A stretch of DNA of 64,000 bases from Crossaster papposus (GCA_037893245.1 JBAIAA010000871.1:248001-312000); one strand, 5' to 3'; counted from the first letter of the stretch, positions 35,646-48,531 are shown. Numbers and translations: made by a program. The notes: a model not told the origin generated them from the sequence alone.

Positions 35646-36034
35646 TCAATTATACATGAGTTATTTAGAATAAAACAATGTTATAAACAAACTTCGGATC
35701 TATTATAGTCTAAATTGAAAAGTTGGATAATCAAACCCCTTTAAAATGTAAATACCAAAGCATCAGTCTGGGGCCTCCTTAATAATTATTCACAAGGAAA
35801 AAAGGGTGTTCTTGTTCCCATAGGTTTCTGTATAGGAGAATACACGAGAAAGTGTGGATTCGTAATTACGAATTCACGAGGCGCGAAGCGCCGAGTGGAT
35901 TCTTAAATACGAATCCACACTTGCGAGTGTATTCTCTGACTTAAACCATTGCGTCAAAAGAGGTATTGTCATTAACTACCCAGTTGAGTGGAGATGAAAA
36001 GGCATGCATGTATCGTGGCCATAGACGTAATTTA

Positions 36035-37450
36035 CATAAGGCCAACTAAAAAAAAAATATGTTTAGCGTCACCGCCCGCTTCCTTTTTTAGAGGCCGCCT
36101 CCTTTTCTTTTTTTTTCACAAAAATAATAAATTGTATTATCTTTAAAATAATAATAATAATAATAACTAGAACTACGTCTGTTCGAGGAACAGAACATAG
36201 GGCCTTTTTGCATTGTTTCCCCCGTAAAAACCATTCAATAGGAATTTTAAACACATTAAAAGTAATCAAAACAAATTTAGGTTATTTAAACAGATTAAAG
36301 GTAATTTAAAGTGATTAAAACGATAACGTCACACATTTGTAAACTTTTGGTGAACTACCTAACCAACCCAATACACAATTATTTGTATTTTAGCATGATC
36401 CGTTGCTGAGATATGGTTTCAAGGTCTTAAAACGTAATAAATCACATACAATTAAATGATGGCTTCAAGTCTTTTCATTCTTACTTCCGGTCTGGTGACG
36501 TCATTTTTTTTCTTCACCCGGTCAAATTGTTTCTAACATGAAGCTATTATATACATCAATTATAAAGTGATTTCAGCAAACTTCGCCACACACATCAACT
36601 GAATATTAATTTTGAACCTGCCGCCAGAGGGTGCTATAACATGTTATGACGTCGCCGGTAATTTTTTTGAAAAGTACATCTAGCCAAACACTAACATCGT
36701 TTAAAGTGAGTTCATATCATTTTTCACTTTCAAATTATAAGGCACTTTCGGTTGGGACCGAAAGGAAGGGTCACGTGATTTCTCACACACGAGATAAAAT
36801 GAAGATCCTGGATTATCCTATCAATTGCCACAAACCTAAAGTCCCGGTCGTTTGCGCGTGATTTGTTATTGATTTTCAAAGATTAAATAAATTTAATATG
36901 ACGTCACGTTACCCCCTGATGACGTCACCGTGATGTCTGTCTGCTAGACACGAGCTCACTATAGGGTCTTCACTTGGGTAAAGTTTTGTTTGGATACGAC
37001 TTGTTATGAAAAGTGCTTGTACGAAAGAACGTGTACAAAGTCTATTGCATTTTGGTCCCAAAAAGAAAAAGAAAAAAGAAGTAAAACAAAAATCAGAACA
37101 AAAACAAAGTCTTTTTCGCAAAATTGCGAAAAAGCCAATTAAAAAAGATAATACAATTTTAAGATCGTAATTTGGACTTTAGCATCACTGTGTACATGCT
37201 GTGAAAATATATTTCTTTCTAATGGGAAGGCTAGGGTGTGACGTGTATGGTGCATACATGATCGACCCACATGAATTTTGATTTGTATTCGTGGGTGAGA
37301 CATGTTTTAATTTCAAATAGAAAGATAGGGCGTGACATGTTCACTACATGACCCATATTAAAATGTGTCGAGCGGCTATTAAAAAAAGAAGAAAAAAAGG
37401 CCTCCTCCTTCTAAAAAAAAAGACAAACATGTTTTTTTATTATTATTTGG
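36035..37450 (+). mobile_element. longer relative of the 20.8 kb element
   Basis: GGCCAACTAAAAAAAAAATATG with CACCGCCCGCTTCC at the left, and ACATGTTTTTTTATTATTAT then TTGGCCTAAA at the right. The interior holds an ATAATAATA microsatellite and no gene. Confidence 0.4.
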
Positions 37451-38532
37451 CCTAAAGGGAGGTTCTCGAGGCTCTTACGTAATCAGGGTTGGATTAGGGT
37501 TGAGGAATTGAATAACCGTGGATTCGTAATTGTTACAAATGTAGGCAAGATAAAAACCGTTCCGAATCCACACTTTACTAAAGATTCGTAGATACGAATC
37601 CACTGTTATTGTCCAAAGCGTTGATTCGTAGATACGAATCCACACTTTTAACAATAGCGTGACGTCATAGCAATGGTTTAAACTATAAGCACAGCAAAAA
37701 CAAAGTAACATGTGGTCTATATAAATGCTTAAAGTAAGTCCAGTACTGGTAATCAATCAATCGACCATGGGCAATTATCCTGGAGGTCAGAGCCAACTGG
37801 CTCCACATTCCACTCCCTGGTCAGTACTGTGGCCATCTGTAAACTTGTCCTAGTCCCACTAGGTCTAACTACTTAACGGTAAGAGAGCTATTAATAAAAC
37901 TACCCACGGGGGTAACCAATTAAATCTCAATGGCTCAACTGGAGCAAGTCTAATGGAACCAAGGTTTTCTCAAGATAAACCACTGCCACGTACTAGGGGT
38001 CACTATCTGGTCCTATGTAAAAGCGCATGTATTGCTTAACCACAATGTTGTATTGAATTATCAAAAGTTACAGACTTGCACTATACATGTATTCTAAGTA
38101 ATTTATCTAAAGTGTAGCGTCTATGGGAACGACACACTTAGGCAGAAAAGTATAAAATGTCTACAAAAGTAAATAGAAAAGTCAAAATATAATGAAATCA
38201 CATTAACAAAATAATCCAAAGTTCTTGGATCTTTGTAAAATATATAATAAAAGATCAAGGAATTCCTTGTCAACAATTATCCTCGAAATGCATCTCCAAT
38301 CTCTAACAGTACTGCTTCTTCTACATTCTTCCTAATTTTGTTATAAAACGCAACTAGCATCACTTCTAAAGAATGGCTAAACTTCTCTATCCTCTCTACC
38401 ATCAGTGGTATTCCTTCTTAAAGTACTCATAATTCTTCACTTTTAGCTTAAAGATTTTACAGGAAATACAAATAGTTACAAGTTTATAAATCAATACAAT
38501 TGGGTTTAAAAGGTGGAAAAGAAATGAAATGA

Positions 38533-38642
38533 ACATACCTGTTAGAAAGGATGAAATTACAGATGCATCATTAGTTGTTTTGCAGAGCTGCTAGTATTAG
38601 TAAAATTAGTTTATTTGGTTGTGCTTCTCATCCAAGAATGGC
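38533..38642 (+). repeat. 120-bp direct repeat, copy 2
   Basis: This copy of the block at 35527 has an extra TATTAG within GCTGCTAGTA. It is separated from copy 1 by 2.9 kb. The pair could be the ends of an element or a dispersed repeat. Confidence 0.8.
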
Positions 38643-38891
38643 TTGAGACGCACACTGGACCATGGGGTGTGGAAGTTACTGTGTGCCTAAACCAATCAGA
38701 GGAGAGTGACCATGGCAACTGGGTCACTGTCCAGCTGAATAGTTGTACAGGCTAGGTGTAGGCATATATGATGTGCCAACAGGAAATATTACTTTTTTTT
38801 AGGGGGGTGGTATTTTTCTAGACCTTTCCAGAGGGGCTCTACATATACTTACTTCCGTATAGTCATTATTTTCAGGAATGTGTTGAACATA

Positions 38892-41218
38892 CAGGGTGGT
38901 CCAAAAAAAACTATACCCAACTTTGGAGGCCATTTTCTCCTAGATGATAAAATATTTTAGTAATTTGGTTTGCATATTATTAAAGCATATATCGTTGAGC
39001 ATTATTGGTGAAAATAGGGAAGATATTACATTAATATTTTTGGAGATATTCCTATTTTTAGCGAGTATGTGTAAAAATGGCTTTTTCACGGGAGCTGTCA
39101 ATGCATCAACATGTTTGAATATGATATGACACAATAATGTAATGACGCGATAGTCCTTTGACAAATGTTTTTGCGAGAGCTTCTTTTATTTACACTAAAA
39201 TGGATAAATAATACTTTTTAATAGATAGGCTTCTGGTTTTGCAGCATGCTTGAACTGATATGTACACAGCAATGAAAGCATGCTCCAAGAGTGAATTTGA
39301 AAAGCCCGCTCTGAGCATCTTGACAATAAAGACCTCTACTACATGTACTTAAGCCATTTTTACACATACTCGCTAGAAATAGGAATATCTCCAAAAATAT
39401 TAAGTTAAGGAGAAATGACGAAAAAGTGGGCATTCTTTGATTCGAATGGGCGAGGACGCGCAGCGTCCGAGCCCAATTTGAATCAAAGAATGCCCACCTT
39501 TTGAGTCGTTTCTCCGACTTAAACTACGTCCCTTTTACACCCATTGTCAATATTTAAAAGGAACAATAGTGTCAATTCTTACTAATGCTTTAAAGTATGA
39601 GATGATTTAAGTCTATTGTTCAGTGGTACAAGCTACTAAGGAATGTGAAAGCTTTGTCCTGTCTGGTCTCCGTGTTGCGTAACCAAACAATTGAATAAAG
39701 GTTGGGTTAAATAAGGGTGTTTAAAATGCCCAGTACATTCGACATCGAAGTCATTTGATGCCATTGATTCTTGTGCGTAGTGTGTGTCTCTGCTAACTCC
39801 GCTAAAATGTCCAGTGATGATCTGTACATATTTTTGAGTAGGAATACGTTGGGAGATACCGGTATGTTGTGTCACCTCAAGAACTGACTCGCCAATTTAC
39901 TTGATGATGATTCAAACCAGTATTTTGGGACATATTCGATGAGGATTTATACTCCAATGAGGATTTATACTAAAGCGGCAGATTTAGAGGTGAAGAAACT
40001 TCCTACACTCGTGGCTGATTTGGACCCCTTGTAACAGATCAGGTAATGATGGAAAATAAGCAAGAAAAGGTAACAAGAACTTTTATTCCCAACATTTGGC
40101 TTAGCTCAGCAGCTCATTTTGGCTTATTATGTTTAGCCCGTTTTTTATGGTGTAACTTGGCGTCAGTAGTCAATATTCCGTGTCGAAACTATACCAGCCT
40201 TTTGTGAAACCCTGAACGGTTTCATTATCACATGTCAAACCAGACTCGGAACGAAACAAATTTCTGTTGGTTTTTCTGCCGTTTTTGCTACACGCGGGTA
40301 TACGACAGGACAGCATGGGCGAGTTAGCGAATGTAAAGTACATGTAGTTGATGTACGTGTTGTACGTTTTGTACGTATACCAGCCCTAAAGTTGTGCTTT
40401 AGTAGTACTTTTTAGGACCTTCGAACTTATGACATAACTATGGCCTATCTCCGTCGAAAATTATTCCCATTTACAAGAAATCAATTCCTTTTACATGTAC
40501 ATATTTTAAATTGCAAACCATAGCTTGGACCTTGCTAATAAAAATGTTTATCCTCCCCCTTTTTTTTTCTTAGTCGTAATAAGTTCTTGGGCCATTTTCA
40601 TTTTCGAATGTTTTACAAACCTTTTGTTACATGCAATTTGTTACATGCGGGTTGGCACATCCATTTTATTTAATTTCTGTTATTGTTGATATTCCAGGTT
40701 GTGGCAAATCTGTGCAACAAGGCTTTTGGACGAATCACTCCATACGATCGAGCATGGCAGCATCTCGCCTCTACAACAAGGGCTTCGGTGGCCAGAACCA
40801 GTGAGGACGATAGGAGAGCAGTCAGCCTGGCTGAAACCGCATAAGCGCGTCGACACAGCAAAGAGACCTCCAAGACAAATGTTGAGAGCTCTAGAGAAAC
40901 TGTCAACATAGCTCTTACTAAGTTGTAATAAATATAACAATAGCAATTTCTGTGTCCATTGAGTCGTTCTTTTTCTGTTAATTCTTAAAAGAATGTACAG
41001 TTAACTGTACATTCTTTAAAATAATCGACACTTTTCTGAATAGAGTGACGTCACAAGAGTAGTTTAATGCAATATCTTCCCTATTTTTACCAATATTGCT
41101 CAACGATATATGCTTTAATATATGCTTTAATGATATCCAAACCAAATTAATAAAATATTTTATTATCCAGGAGAAAATGGCCTCCAAAGTTGAGTATAGT
41201 TTTTTTTTGACCACCATG
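38892..41218. mobile_element. mariner-ended element, 2.3 kb, non-autonomous
   Basis: Left end CAGGGTGGTCCAAAAAAAAC and, read inward, right end CATGGTGGTCAAAAAAAAAC. Both continue with ACTATACYCAACTTTGGAGG and about 100 further matching bases. TA flanks each end (38890-38891, 41219-41220), the Tc1/mariner target duplication. No transposase frame was recognised. Inner inverted copies of AGGAATATCTCCAAAAATATTA lie at about 39030 and 39390, and a hairpin is at 39425-39520. Confidence 0.8.
40698..40844 (+). CDS. possible terminal exon with downstream poly(A) signal
   Basis: A strong acceptor (TTTCTGTTATTGTTGATATTCCAG, of which the last bases are at 40697) precedes a frame of 48 codons: VVANLCNKAFGRITPYDRAW onward, ending ETA then TAA. 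A second frame in the same exon (from 40699) runs to 40911. AATAAA is at 40927. The exon sits within the mariner-ended element at 38892-41218, so it may be element-derived or captured. No upstream exon is certain; a donor-like CAG|GTAATG lies at 40043. Confidence 0.35.
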   Translation, partial: VVANLCNKAFGRITPYDRAWQHLASTTRASVARTSEDDRRAVSLAETA

Positions 41219-41220
41219 TA

Positions 41221-43950
41221 GAGAAGGGAGTCGCCACTTCACGCTGTGTAAGCCGGGTGGCGTTCAGACGGTAATATAACAGGTAGCAGTGAAATGGGAT
41301 TACCGGATATATTGGCTACAAAATGTGTTGACACATTGGATCAATGTCAACACTAACGATTGCATAGTACCATCCACGGTAGTACAGACCATGTAAACAA
41401 GGCGGCTTTGGTATAGAAGCGCGCACTCAGGTCCGTATATACTGTACATGTACATTGCATAGTGGGGCAGTATTTGGGGAAATTGATATGGTGCCTTTGA
41501 TGAAATTTAGCACACAGTCAGAACATGGTCAGAATATGTCAAGAGAAATATATTTTGAAATAGGGCCATCGCAGATTTGCCCTTAAAACAGATATCGGCA
41601 GGATAACATAAAACTGGCAGCCATTTTGAATTTTTGGAAAACTGCTTGTTATTTTATACCCATTTAGTTCAAAGGACAACTCTTCGATGGTCCTATCTTT
41701 CTCATGAAATACTCCGACTGTGTGCCAAATGTCATGCTTGTACCATCAAAGGCACGTACGACACAATCCTATCACCAATCGGTATCTGACTAGTGATAGA
41801 CGTTACCATTTGAAAAACAAATTGGTAGATTTCCCTCCATGAGAAAGATACGTTTCCATGAAATCAAGCCCTTGTTGAACCGTTGGACAATGAATGGTTG
41901 TTACCACATTTATTTTCTGATAAGGCTGAAATCTCATTCCAAGATTTAGTATAGGTTTTCCCTGTCATTTTAACACATGTCACACACATTCACTTTAATT
42001 TCGTCAGCGGACATCGCCGAGCTCTATTTCAATTTTAAAATGTTACAATTTCATTTAAGGTGCATATATTTTAAGTTTGTAGCATTCTGATTCGTCCTAA
42101 ACTCGTGAAATTCGTTTCATCGGACAGTCGGCGTTAAATCGAAAAAGTAAATTCTTCTTCTGTGGGTCACAAAATGTAATTTCCATTATTGCATTACATT
42201 GCATAGGCCTTTAGGTATAATTATTTTAAGAAGCATAACATTGGCAGGGAAACTTGGTCTTTGAACGCACAGGCCCAATATTTCCAGTCAATCCAGTGTG
42301 GTCCCATCTAAACGTTAGTTGGAATGTTCCCCAGTGGCGTAACTAGGGTTAATTTGTCGGCCACATGGGGGTGCACAAATTTTCAAGGGGTACTGAATGG
42401 CAACATATATATTTTGTTTGTGTGCAATTCGAAATTTCGTCGGGGGGGGGGGGGGGGGGGGGCGTAGTTTCACTGACTCATCTGGAAGGGAATATTTGTG
42501 TGTTAGCCCTGCAAAAAATTCATATGAAAAAACAACCCAATTAAATTGGTTTTCTTTAAAAGAACATCGTTTTGCCCATCACTCACTGGCCGTTTTTCAA
42601 GCCACAGCTTAGGTCCGGCTCCATCACCATTGCCAAACTGCATAAACGGAGTCAAGACGAAGACGAAGCTGGCGTTTGGCCGCTGTCTCAGACTTGCCGC
42701 TTCTACTCGCTAAGTTTCGCGATTTGTTTGTCATACAATCCATTATGTTTTTAAGACGTCAACAAGGTGTATCTAAAAGTTACAATTTCACCCAGCTAGC
42801 AGGTGCCGCGCTTCGCGCGGCATCCTGCTAGTGTGATACAATAGTGTTACATTTGGCTTGGTCTGTTATTGGCTGTGTGTTCTTCTCCTGTTCCCACCAA
42901 CATAAAAAAAAAGAAACGTCCAATCGTGTTCTTCCCTCTAACAATCTCTCTTTTCCATAGGTTGTATGCCACAAAAAGACATTCCCATCCCCAGCCTATT
43001 GAAATTTCAAAGTAATGGTAGGCCACATGTTGGCCTGCTTGCTACAATTTAATACATTTTGTAGGTCAGCTGTCAATCATTGTCTGGATTTCTTGCCCCT
43101 ACATGGAATATAATCGTATTATTATTTACCCCTGAAATCGGTTGGGAAATTTTTAGGAGCTTATTTTCGGTAAGTACCCTTTCTCTTGTTTTCTATAAAA
43201 ACAAGAAAAATTACATAATTAACCTTAGAATTTTTTTTTTTAGGACTGGTGTTTCGTAAATAAACAGGTTTTTTTAACACCTTTTTATTTGTACATCTTA
43301 ATACATTTTGTAAATCAGTACGGCAAACTTTTGTAAAAGTACTTACCCAATTTATTGACCATCGGTTGGTCTAAGAGATAAATATAAATTCAGTCGAGGA
43401 ATACACCGACCAACGCCTTTTAAATAAATTCTGTATCTGTCAGGCAAGGGTTAGTGTAAGTACAATTACAACGCCAATCACTTTGAATCGTTTGTTTACT
43501 TTATTTTGCCATCTGCGGCGCATCAAAGAAAATCATTTCCTGGCTACGAGAAACTTTATAAAAACACACACAATGGGTCAACTTTCTTCCTTCTGGAGAC
43601 GCATCAAAGGTAGTCAAAACAAAACTAAACTCGAACTAAAAAAAACCAAATTGATGTTCTGGAATGATCGGTAATTAACTTTGAACTGATACGGCGCATC
43701 AGAGAGGATGATTTCCTGACTAGTGGCTACAAGAAGCTTTATTACAAACACAAACATTGGGTTGATACTATCGTGTTTCGTCACTTTCGCGCTTCTGGAG
43801 ACGCATCAAAGATAGTCTAAATGAAACGAAAAACCAAAATATAAACCGCAGGATGAAGTTTTGGAATCGTCGGTAATTCACTCGGAACTTTGTAAATCTT
43901 CTGTTAGTGATATTTGAATGCATGTACTTGTGTTTTTTACTCGGACGTTG
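41221..43950. other. no gene seen
   Basis: Holds a G run (42441-42462), a short GC-rich hairpin CTAGCAGGTGCCGCGCTTCG (42795-42832) and a local duplication around 43480-43870 (GAGACGCATCAAAG twice, GGAATGATCGGTAATT and GGAATCGTCGGTAATT). No splice-bounded coding sequence was identified. Confidence 0.45.
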
Positions 43951-44289
43951 CGTCAAAATGTATAAATTCGTTTACGGGTACCCGACCCGATAAAATGGAA
44001 CCGGTTCTTGGCCTTCGCAGGCGGGTACCCGGGTATCCGCAACAGCCTTACACCGTGTGGTACATTTCGTGCGGACAGTGGAACACGGTGAGGGCACACG
44101 ACAGGGTGTTGCGCGATCTGTGAACACGTTGGGGGCCTGTTAGTGGCCAGCAAGACCCGGCGAAAGTTTTGGGAATGCCCAAAACTTTCGCCGTGTGCCA
44201 CCGCTTGTATCCACACGGCGAGAACCCAGTATAAAGACGGTATAAGGATGGTGGGCCGGTATAAGGATGGTGGGCCGGTACGAGGCCGT

Positions 44290-44700
44290 TGTAGACCCGG
44301 TGCCGTTGCATAGTCGCGTCGTACCGTCGCATAGTAGCGTCGTGCCGTAGCGTCGCATAGTTTTGTACTGTTTGTATAGGGCCGTCGCATCGTGCCGTCG
44401 CATATTCGCATTGTTGACCGTTTACCCGTTTACTTGTTGACGGCTAAGGACCCCGAAATCAACAATGCGACTATGCGACGGCATGATGCGACGGCACGAC
44501 GCGACTGGGCTATGGCACGACGCGACAATGCGACGGCACAACACGACTATCCGACGACCCTATACAGACAGTACAAAACTATGAGAGGGTACGACGCCAC
44601 GGCACGAGGCGATTATGCGACGGCACGACCCGATTATGCGACAGCACCACGCGACTATGCGACGGCACGACTTGACTATTCGCCGTTGACGGCAGAAACG
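44290..44700. repeat. palindrome built of GCGACGGCAC-type degenerate tandem repeats
   Basis: The left half carries GTCGCATAGTCGCGTCGT-like units and the right half carries their complement (TATGCGACGGCACGACGCGA). They meet near 44410-44465. ACAGTACAAAACTATG-type words also occur in mirrored positions. It lies in a GC-rich block (43.96-45.0 kb) that also has a tandem GGTGGGCCGGTATAAGGAT and a short perfect inverted repeat at 44161-44193. Confidence 0.7.
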
Positions 44701-45179
44701 GCTTTGGACCCAAGCAATACTGCCACAAATGCGCCGCGTAAATGGCAGCAATGGAATTCCATAGTAGGACGTACATCTGTAAACTCGAGAACTGAAGTGT
44801 GACCAGCCGGGTGAGTGACGTCTTCAAGGCGGAGCGAATGTTTAGCGAACGGTATGGGTGCGTTCCGGGCGGTAAGCGGCCGGTACCCACCCGGTGAGGA
44901 CCCGGCGAGGGAACGGTCAACACGGTTACACTAGCTGGTACGAGGATGTTGTAGGCGGTAATGACCCGGTATAGAGACGAAATAGAAACGTTGAGGACAC
45001 GGTGTAAAAATTTAACAAAAATATAATCTTTGCAGCCGGAGAAATTTTCACCGCTTGTCATTTAAATCAAACGGTATGGGCCCGTTGGGCTTAGCCGGTG
45101 CCATGGGACAGCGCCATTAATCTTGTTTTTCTCTACATTTCAAATAAGCCACTAAGACAAATTGAATAAGAAATTTTAT

Positions 45180-45345
45180 ATAGAATTTAACACAGAAATT
45201 GACTGGAGCTCAGCTTGAACCTGTGGCATTTACGGGTTGACGGCTGTTGACCAGCATCCCCTGATGAACAAATATATTGATAAATATAGGGAGCCCGACA
45301 CGAGGCTATATTACTCAGTTGGTAGAGCACCAAAATGGTAATCCG
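45180..45345 (+). repeat. tRNA-like SINE fragments
   Basis: ATTACTCAGTTGGTAGAGCA (45307-45330) is an A box with its usual surroundings, but no B box follows. AATTGACTGGAGCTCAGCTT (45190-45212) resembles the tail of the SINE at 56291. Confidence 0.5.
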
Positions 45346-45545
45346 GACTACATGATCAAACACTATTAGTGATCAGTAGGAAACGTCTTCATAATCTCTC
45401 TGTATACTTCATTAATATTTTGACCATTTAAGTACTTTTTAGTTTCTGGTTGTAGAGGCGGGGAATAGTTTAGGAGGGAGGGGTCAGTGAGATAACTACC
45501 TGGTCATAGGCCAAGTGGTCAGTTGGTAATGTCTTATTAATCTCT

Positions 45546-45800
45546 CTAATTAAAGCCTGTCACGAGCCAATGTAGCTCATCAGGCCGGTGTTTAACTCTG
45601 GTTTCTCTAGCATAAAATAACTGAGAATATTCCCCCTCCCAGGATGGGATGCTGGTACATCGCAGGTTACTCCCCAGTGAATGTCTGTACCCATGGGTGG
45701 AAAGAGGCAAGTGGGGTGAAATGAAATGCCCAAGGACACAACATATAGCCAGCAGCTGGATTTGAATCCCGACCCTCTGATCATGAATCACAAACATAAA
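45546..45800 (-). repeat. possible SINE or duplicated block
   Basis: GGATTTGAATCCCGACC (45756-45772) resembles a tRNA B box read on the minus strand. The adjacent GGGAGGGGTCAGTGAGATAACT occurs twice (45473, 45880), showing a local direct duplication of about 420 bases spacing. Confidence 0.35.
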
Positions 45801-47069
45801 CCACTGGGCCCCAAAGGTTAAATGTCCAGTTCATGGGTGTGGTGGTTTGGGTGGGGTAGGGGCGAGGCAAAGTTTAGAAGGGAGGGGTCAGTGAGATAAC
45901 TACCTGATCATAAGCTAAGTGGTCAGTAGGCAATGTCTTCATTATCTCTCTGTATACTTCGTTAATCTCTTGACCACGGAACAAGTTACTGTCCAGTTTC
46001 TTGATAGTCATAATGAAAACTTTAAGCCGATTTCAAGCAAAAGCTCCGACTGGTTTGTGTGTGTGCAGGGAGAGTTGACCTTCCTAATTATAATAACACT
46101 CGCAGCGCGCACAGACCATGGAAATCTCCCCACGTGGGTTATTCCATTACGATTTATAGGGGAGTTTAAACGACAAGTAGTACATCATGTACATTTGTAC
46201 AGTCGAACAATTACCCTTGGACTTCTTGTTAAGCATTAGGCTATAACATGTTTAATTTACTACAGTAAACAGAAAGAAATACATGCTAATTTGTAATGTA
46301 AAACAAACAAGCGATAGAAATGAACATTGACATACGCGATCGTAAAATCACAGCACGTGTGCATGTACATATACGTGTGTATGTTTTCATAAACCTATGG
46401 GGAGAATGCAGTAGTCCTAGCGTGATTCAAAAGGTCATCAAGCCGGGTACCGAAGTAGAAAATGCGTGATTGGACACTATTTGTTATCATGAATGGGCGG
46501 CCGAACTAAACAACCAATCAATGTATGTCTTATATCACTGGAAAGCTATTGAAATCGGCTACACAAATCCGTTCACCAGGAGTCTGTACGACAAGCGGTT
46601 ATTGATATACGACCTGCTGAACGTAAACAAGTGTACCCTAAAGGGCGAAATGTCATCGCGTCCCATTGCAAACGTGGCTTGAAACACACACTTCCCTAAC
46701 ATTTGGCAGGACCCCTAAGGGTAGCATGATATCGAGAGTTAGATTTTAAAAAAGCTTAATGTGTCTATATTTTTAGAAACCGTTCAACAGAAATTTACAG
46801 CTCATTTAGTTTTAAAGATACGTTTGGTTTTGTAAAAAAAATGCTGCATTTTGGGGTCATTTCCCGTGTTGAAGCGCGCGTGCATTGTTTTGGTTGAGCA
46901 GATGACCGTAAGTTTTCATTATGGTTGCCACTGACCTGTAAAGCAAACAAATTCAAATGGTCGATTCTAAGTTGGTTTATCTACAGTGAGCCTTGATACT
47001 AAGAAGTCTTTTGCATATAAATATAATGTTGCAAATACATACATGTCTGTCTGTTACAAGTACAATATC

Positions 47070-47290
47070 TTAACCAGTTCACGCAAGGATTATTTCGGCA
47101 TTGAATGGGCCCAAGCGCGGGATGTTTTTCACGAACCTTGATCCGAGTCAGGTTCAGGCCGGCATCTGTGGGTAGCACACCCTATATTTCTGACCTCGCC
47201 GGTCGCTGACAGATATTTATGGCTTTGCTCTGCTTGAATTCGGGAACAAATTTGGGTGTATACACGTTTTTTATAATACGAACTGGTTAA
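47070..47290 (+). mobile_element. TTAA-bounded MITE, copy H
   Basis: TTAACCAGTTCACGC and ATACGAACTGGTTAA, 221 bases, of the same subtype as copy D. Confidence 0.8.
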
Positions 47291-47376
47291 GAGAAATGTT
47301 TCCAAATTGTTTAGGAGCAAGTGACATTTGTTTAATTTCTGTTTATTCCCTTTTGTACCACTTTGTAGTGGTATTT

Positions 47377-47823
47377 GTGACCCGCTCTATCGTAATCAGG
47401 AGTAAGTCTCTGAGGCCGTTTTACGCAATCGGCCATTGAATTGAACGCATGGGTAAAAATCGTGACCAAGTCGATTTTCTGAACATTGTATTTTTAGGAA
47501 GTGTAGTTATCACAGATTATTGTCATTAATATCTTGTATTTAAAAACGATCAATAAAAATGAAAATGAAAAGGATTTGTGTGCGCTGTCTGTATGATTTT
47601 TGTCAATTTTGTTTATTTCAAAGCTGTTTTTCTCTGAATGTGGATTCGGCCAATATATATCCACCTGTCATCTTCATCAGACCATAACTCAACCTAACTA
47701 ACTAAACCGATACACACTTGTGGTGGGTATCATTAAAATGCTTATAAAATTCCCTTTCTCACCATGTGCATATCTCAAAAAGTCATTTTGAGACTTATTC
47801 CTGATTTCGATGGAGCGGGTCAC
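47377..47823 (+). mobile_element. MITE with GTGACCCGCTC ends, copy 2
   Basis: Terminal repeats GTGACCCGCTCTATCG and CGATGGAGCGGGTCAC, 447 bases, with ATTT on both sides as in the copy at 11332. Internal sequence is diverged. Confidence 0.75.
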
Positions 47824-48140
47824 ATTTATAGCAAAAATTATGTTTACACATCTGATAGAAATTTTATTTTCAAGAACAGAACTGATTCTCCATTGGTTAG
47901 TCCATAAATAAGGGGGTTTAAAAGTGTGATATTTGTTGATGTCTCGGTTACACATGACCTAGTAATTTTCCATGCAAGTGTCACTGAAATTGACTTAAAA
48001 GTTTTGTTACAGGTACTTTGTTTTTTGTAATTACCTTGAGATAAAAGGCGCCAAAAAATGTGTGCTGAATTAAAAACAAAACTCCTATGTCCGATGTAAC
48101 ATGGACATGAAAAAATAAACCCCAAATTTGTTCACCGTCC

Positions 48141-48346
48141 CCACGAAGTAACACAAATGTCACGTGATACGTACAACCCACTTCTGGCATTTTCACAAAG
48201 TAAAGCAAAGCCCATAGCTAATACACACGGATAGCGTCACTTTGTGAAAACTCTATTCGTGTGTATTAACTATGGGCTTTGAGTTACATTGTGAAAATGC
48301 CAGAAGTGGGTCGCACGTATCCCGTGACATTTGTGTTTACTTCGTA
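48141..48346. repeat. 205-bp near-perfect palindrome
   Basis: ACGAAGTAACACAAATGTCACGTGAT at the left (quoted start CACGAAGTAACACAAATG) is mirrored at the right by CATTTGTGTTTACTTCG. The arms of about 95 bases carry the inverted pair CACTTCTGGCATTTTCAC and GTGAAAATGCCAGAAGTG. It would form a long hairpin. It abuts the donor of an exon at 48378. Confidence 0.85.
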
Positions 48347-48377
48347 GACAGAGCCTATTCTCTGAAAAACAACTCAC

Positions 48378-48531
48378 GTCATCATCGAGTTCATTGAAGA
48401 TGGTGGTGTTGAGTTTGAGTGTGATAGATGACAAGCTGACACGCTCCGACACACGCACATAAGAGGTACGTACGACTGGTCTGTTAGGCATTCTGGCAGG
48501 CTGAGGGTGGGTGGGCTCACAAATCTCAATA
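48378..48531 (-). CDS. coiled-coil gene, exon 7 seen
   Basis: Minus-strand exon from acceptor ACCACAG to donor GATGAC|GTGAGT. One base completes an Arg codon with the preceding exon, and 51 codons follow: IEICEPTHPQPARMPNRPVV... and SLSSITLKLNTTIFNELDDD. It ends in phase 0, and more exons must follow at lower coordinates. I did not find them. A 205-bp palindrome (48141-48346) begins just past the donor. Confidence 0.7.

Noticed and set aside
42333..42360. CAGTGGCGTAACTAGG as the end of a transposon
   Set aside because: The motif is a common transposon end, but no matching inverted partner or duplication was found nearby.
44048..45061. Several overlapping frames of 87-160 codons on both strands
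   Set aside because: They are created by the CpG-rich degenerate repeats of the palindrome, which lack AT-rich stop codons.
45919..46239. 106-codon plus-strand frame
   Set aside because: It begins inside a duplicated block, lacks convincing splice sites, and its second half shows no coding bias.
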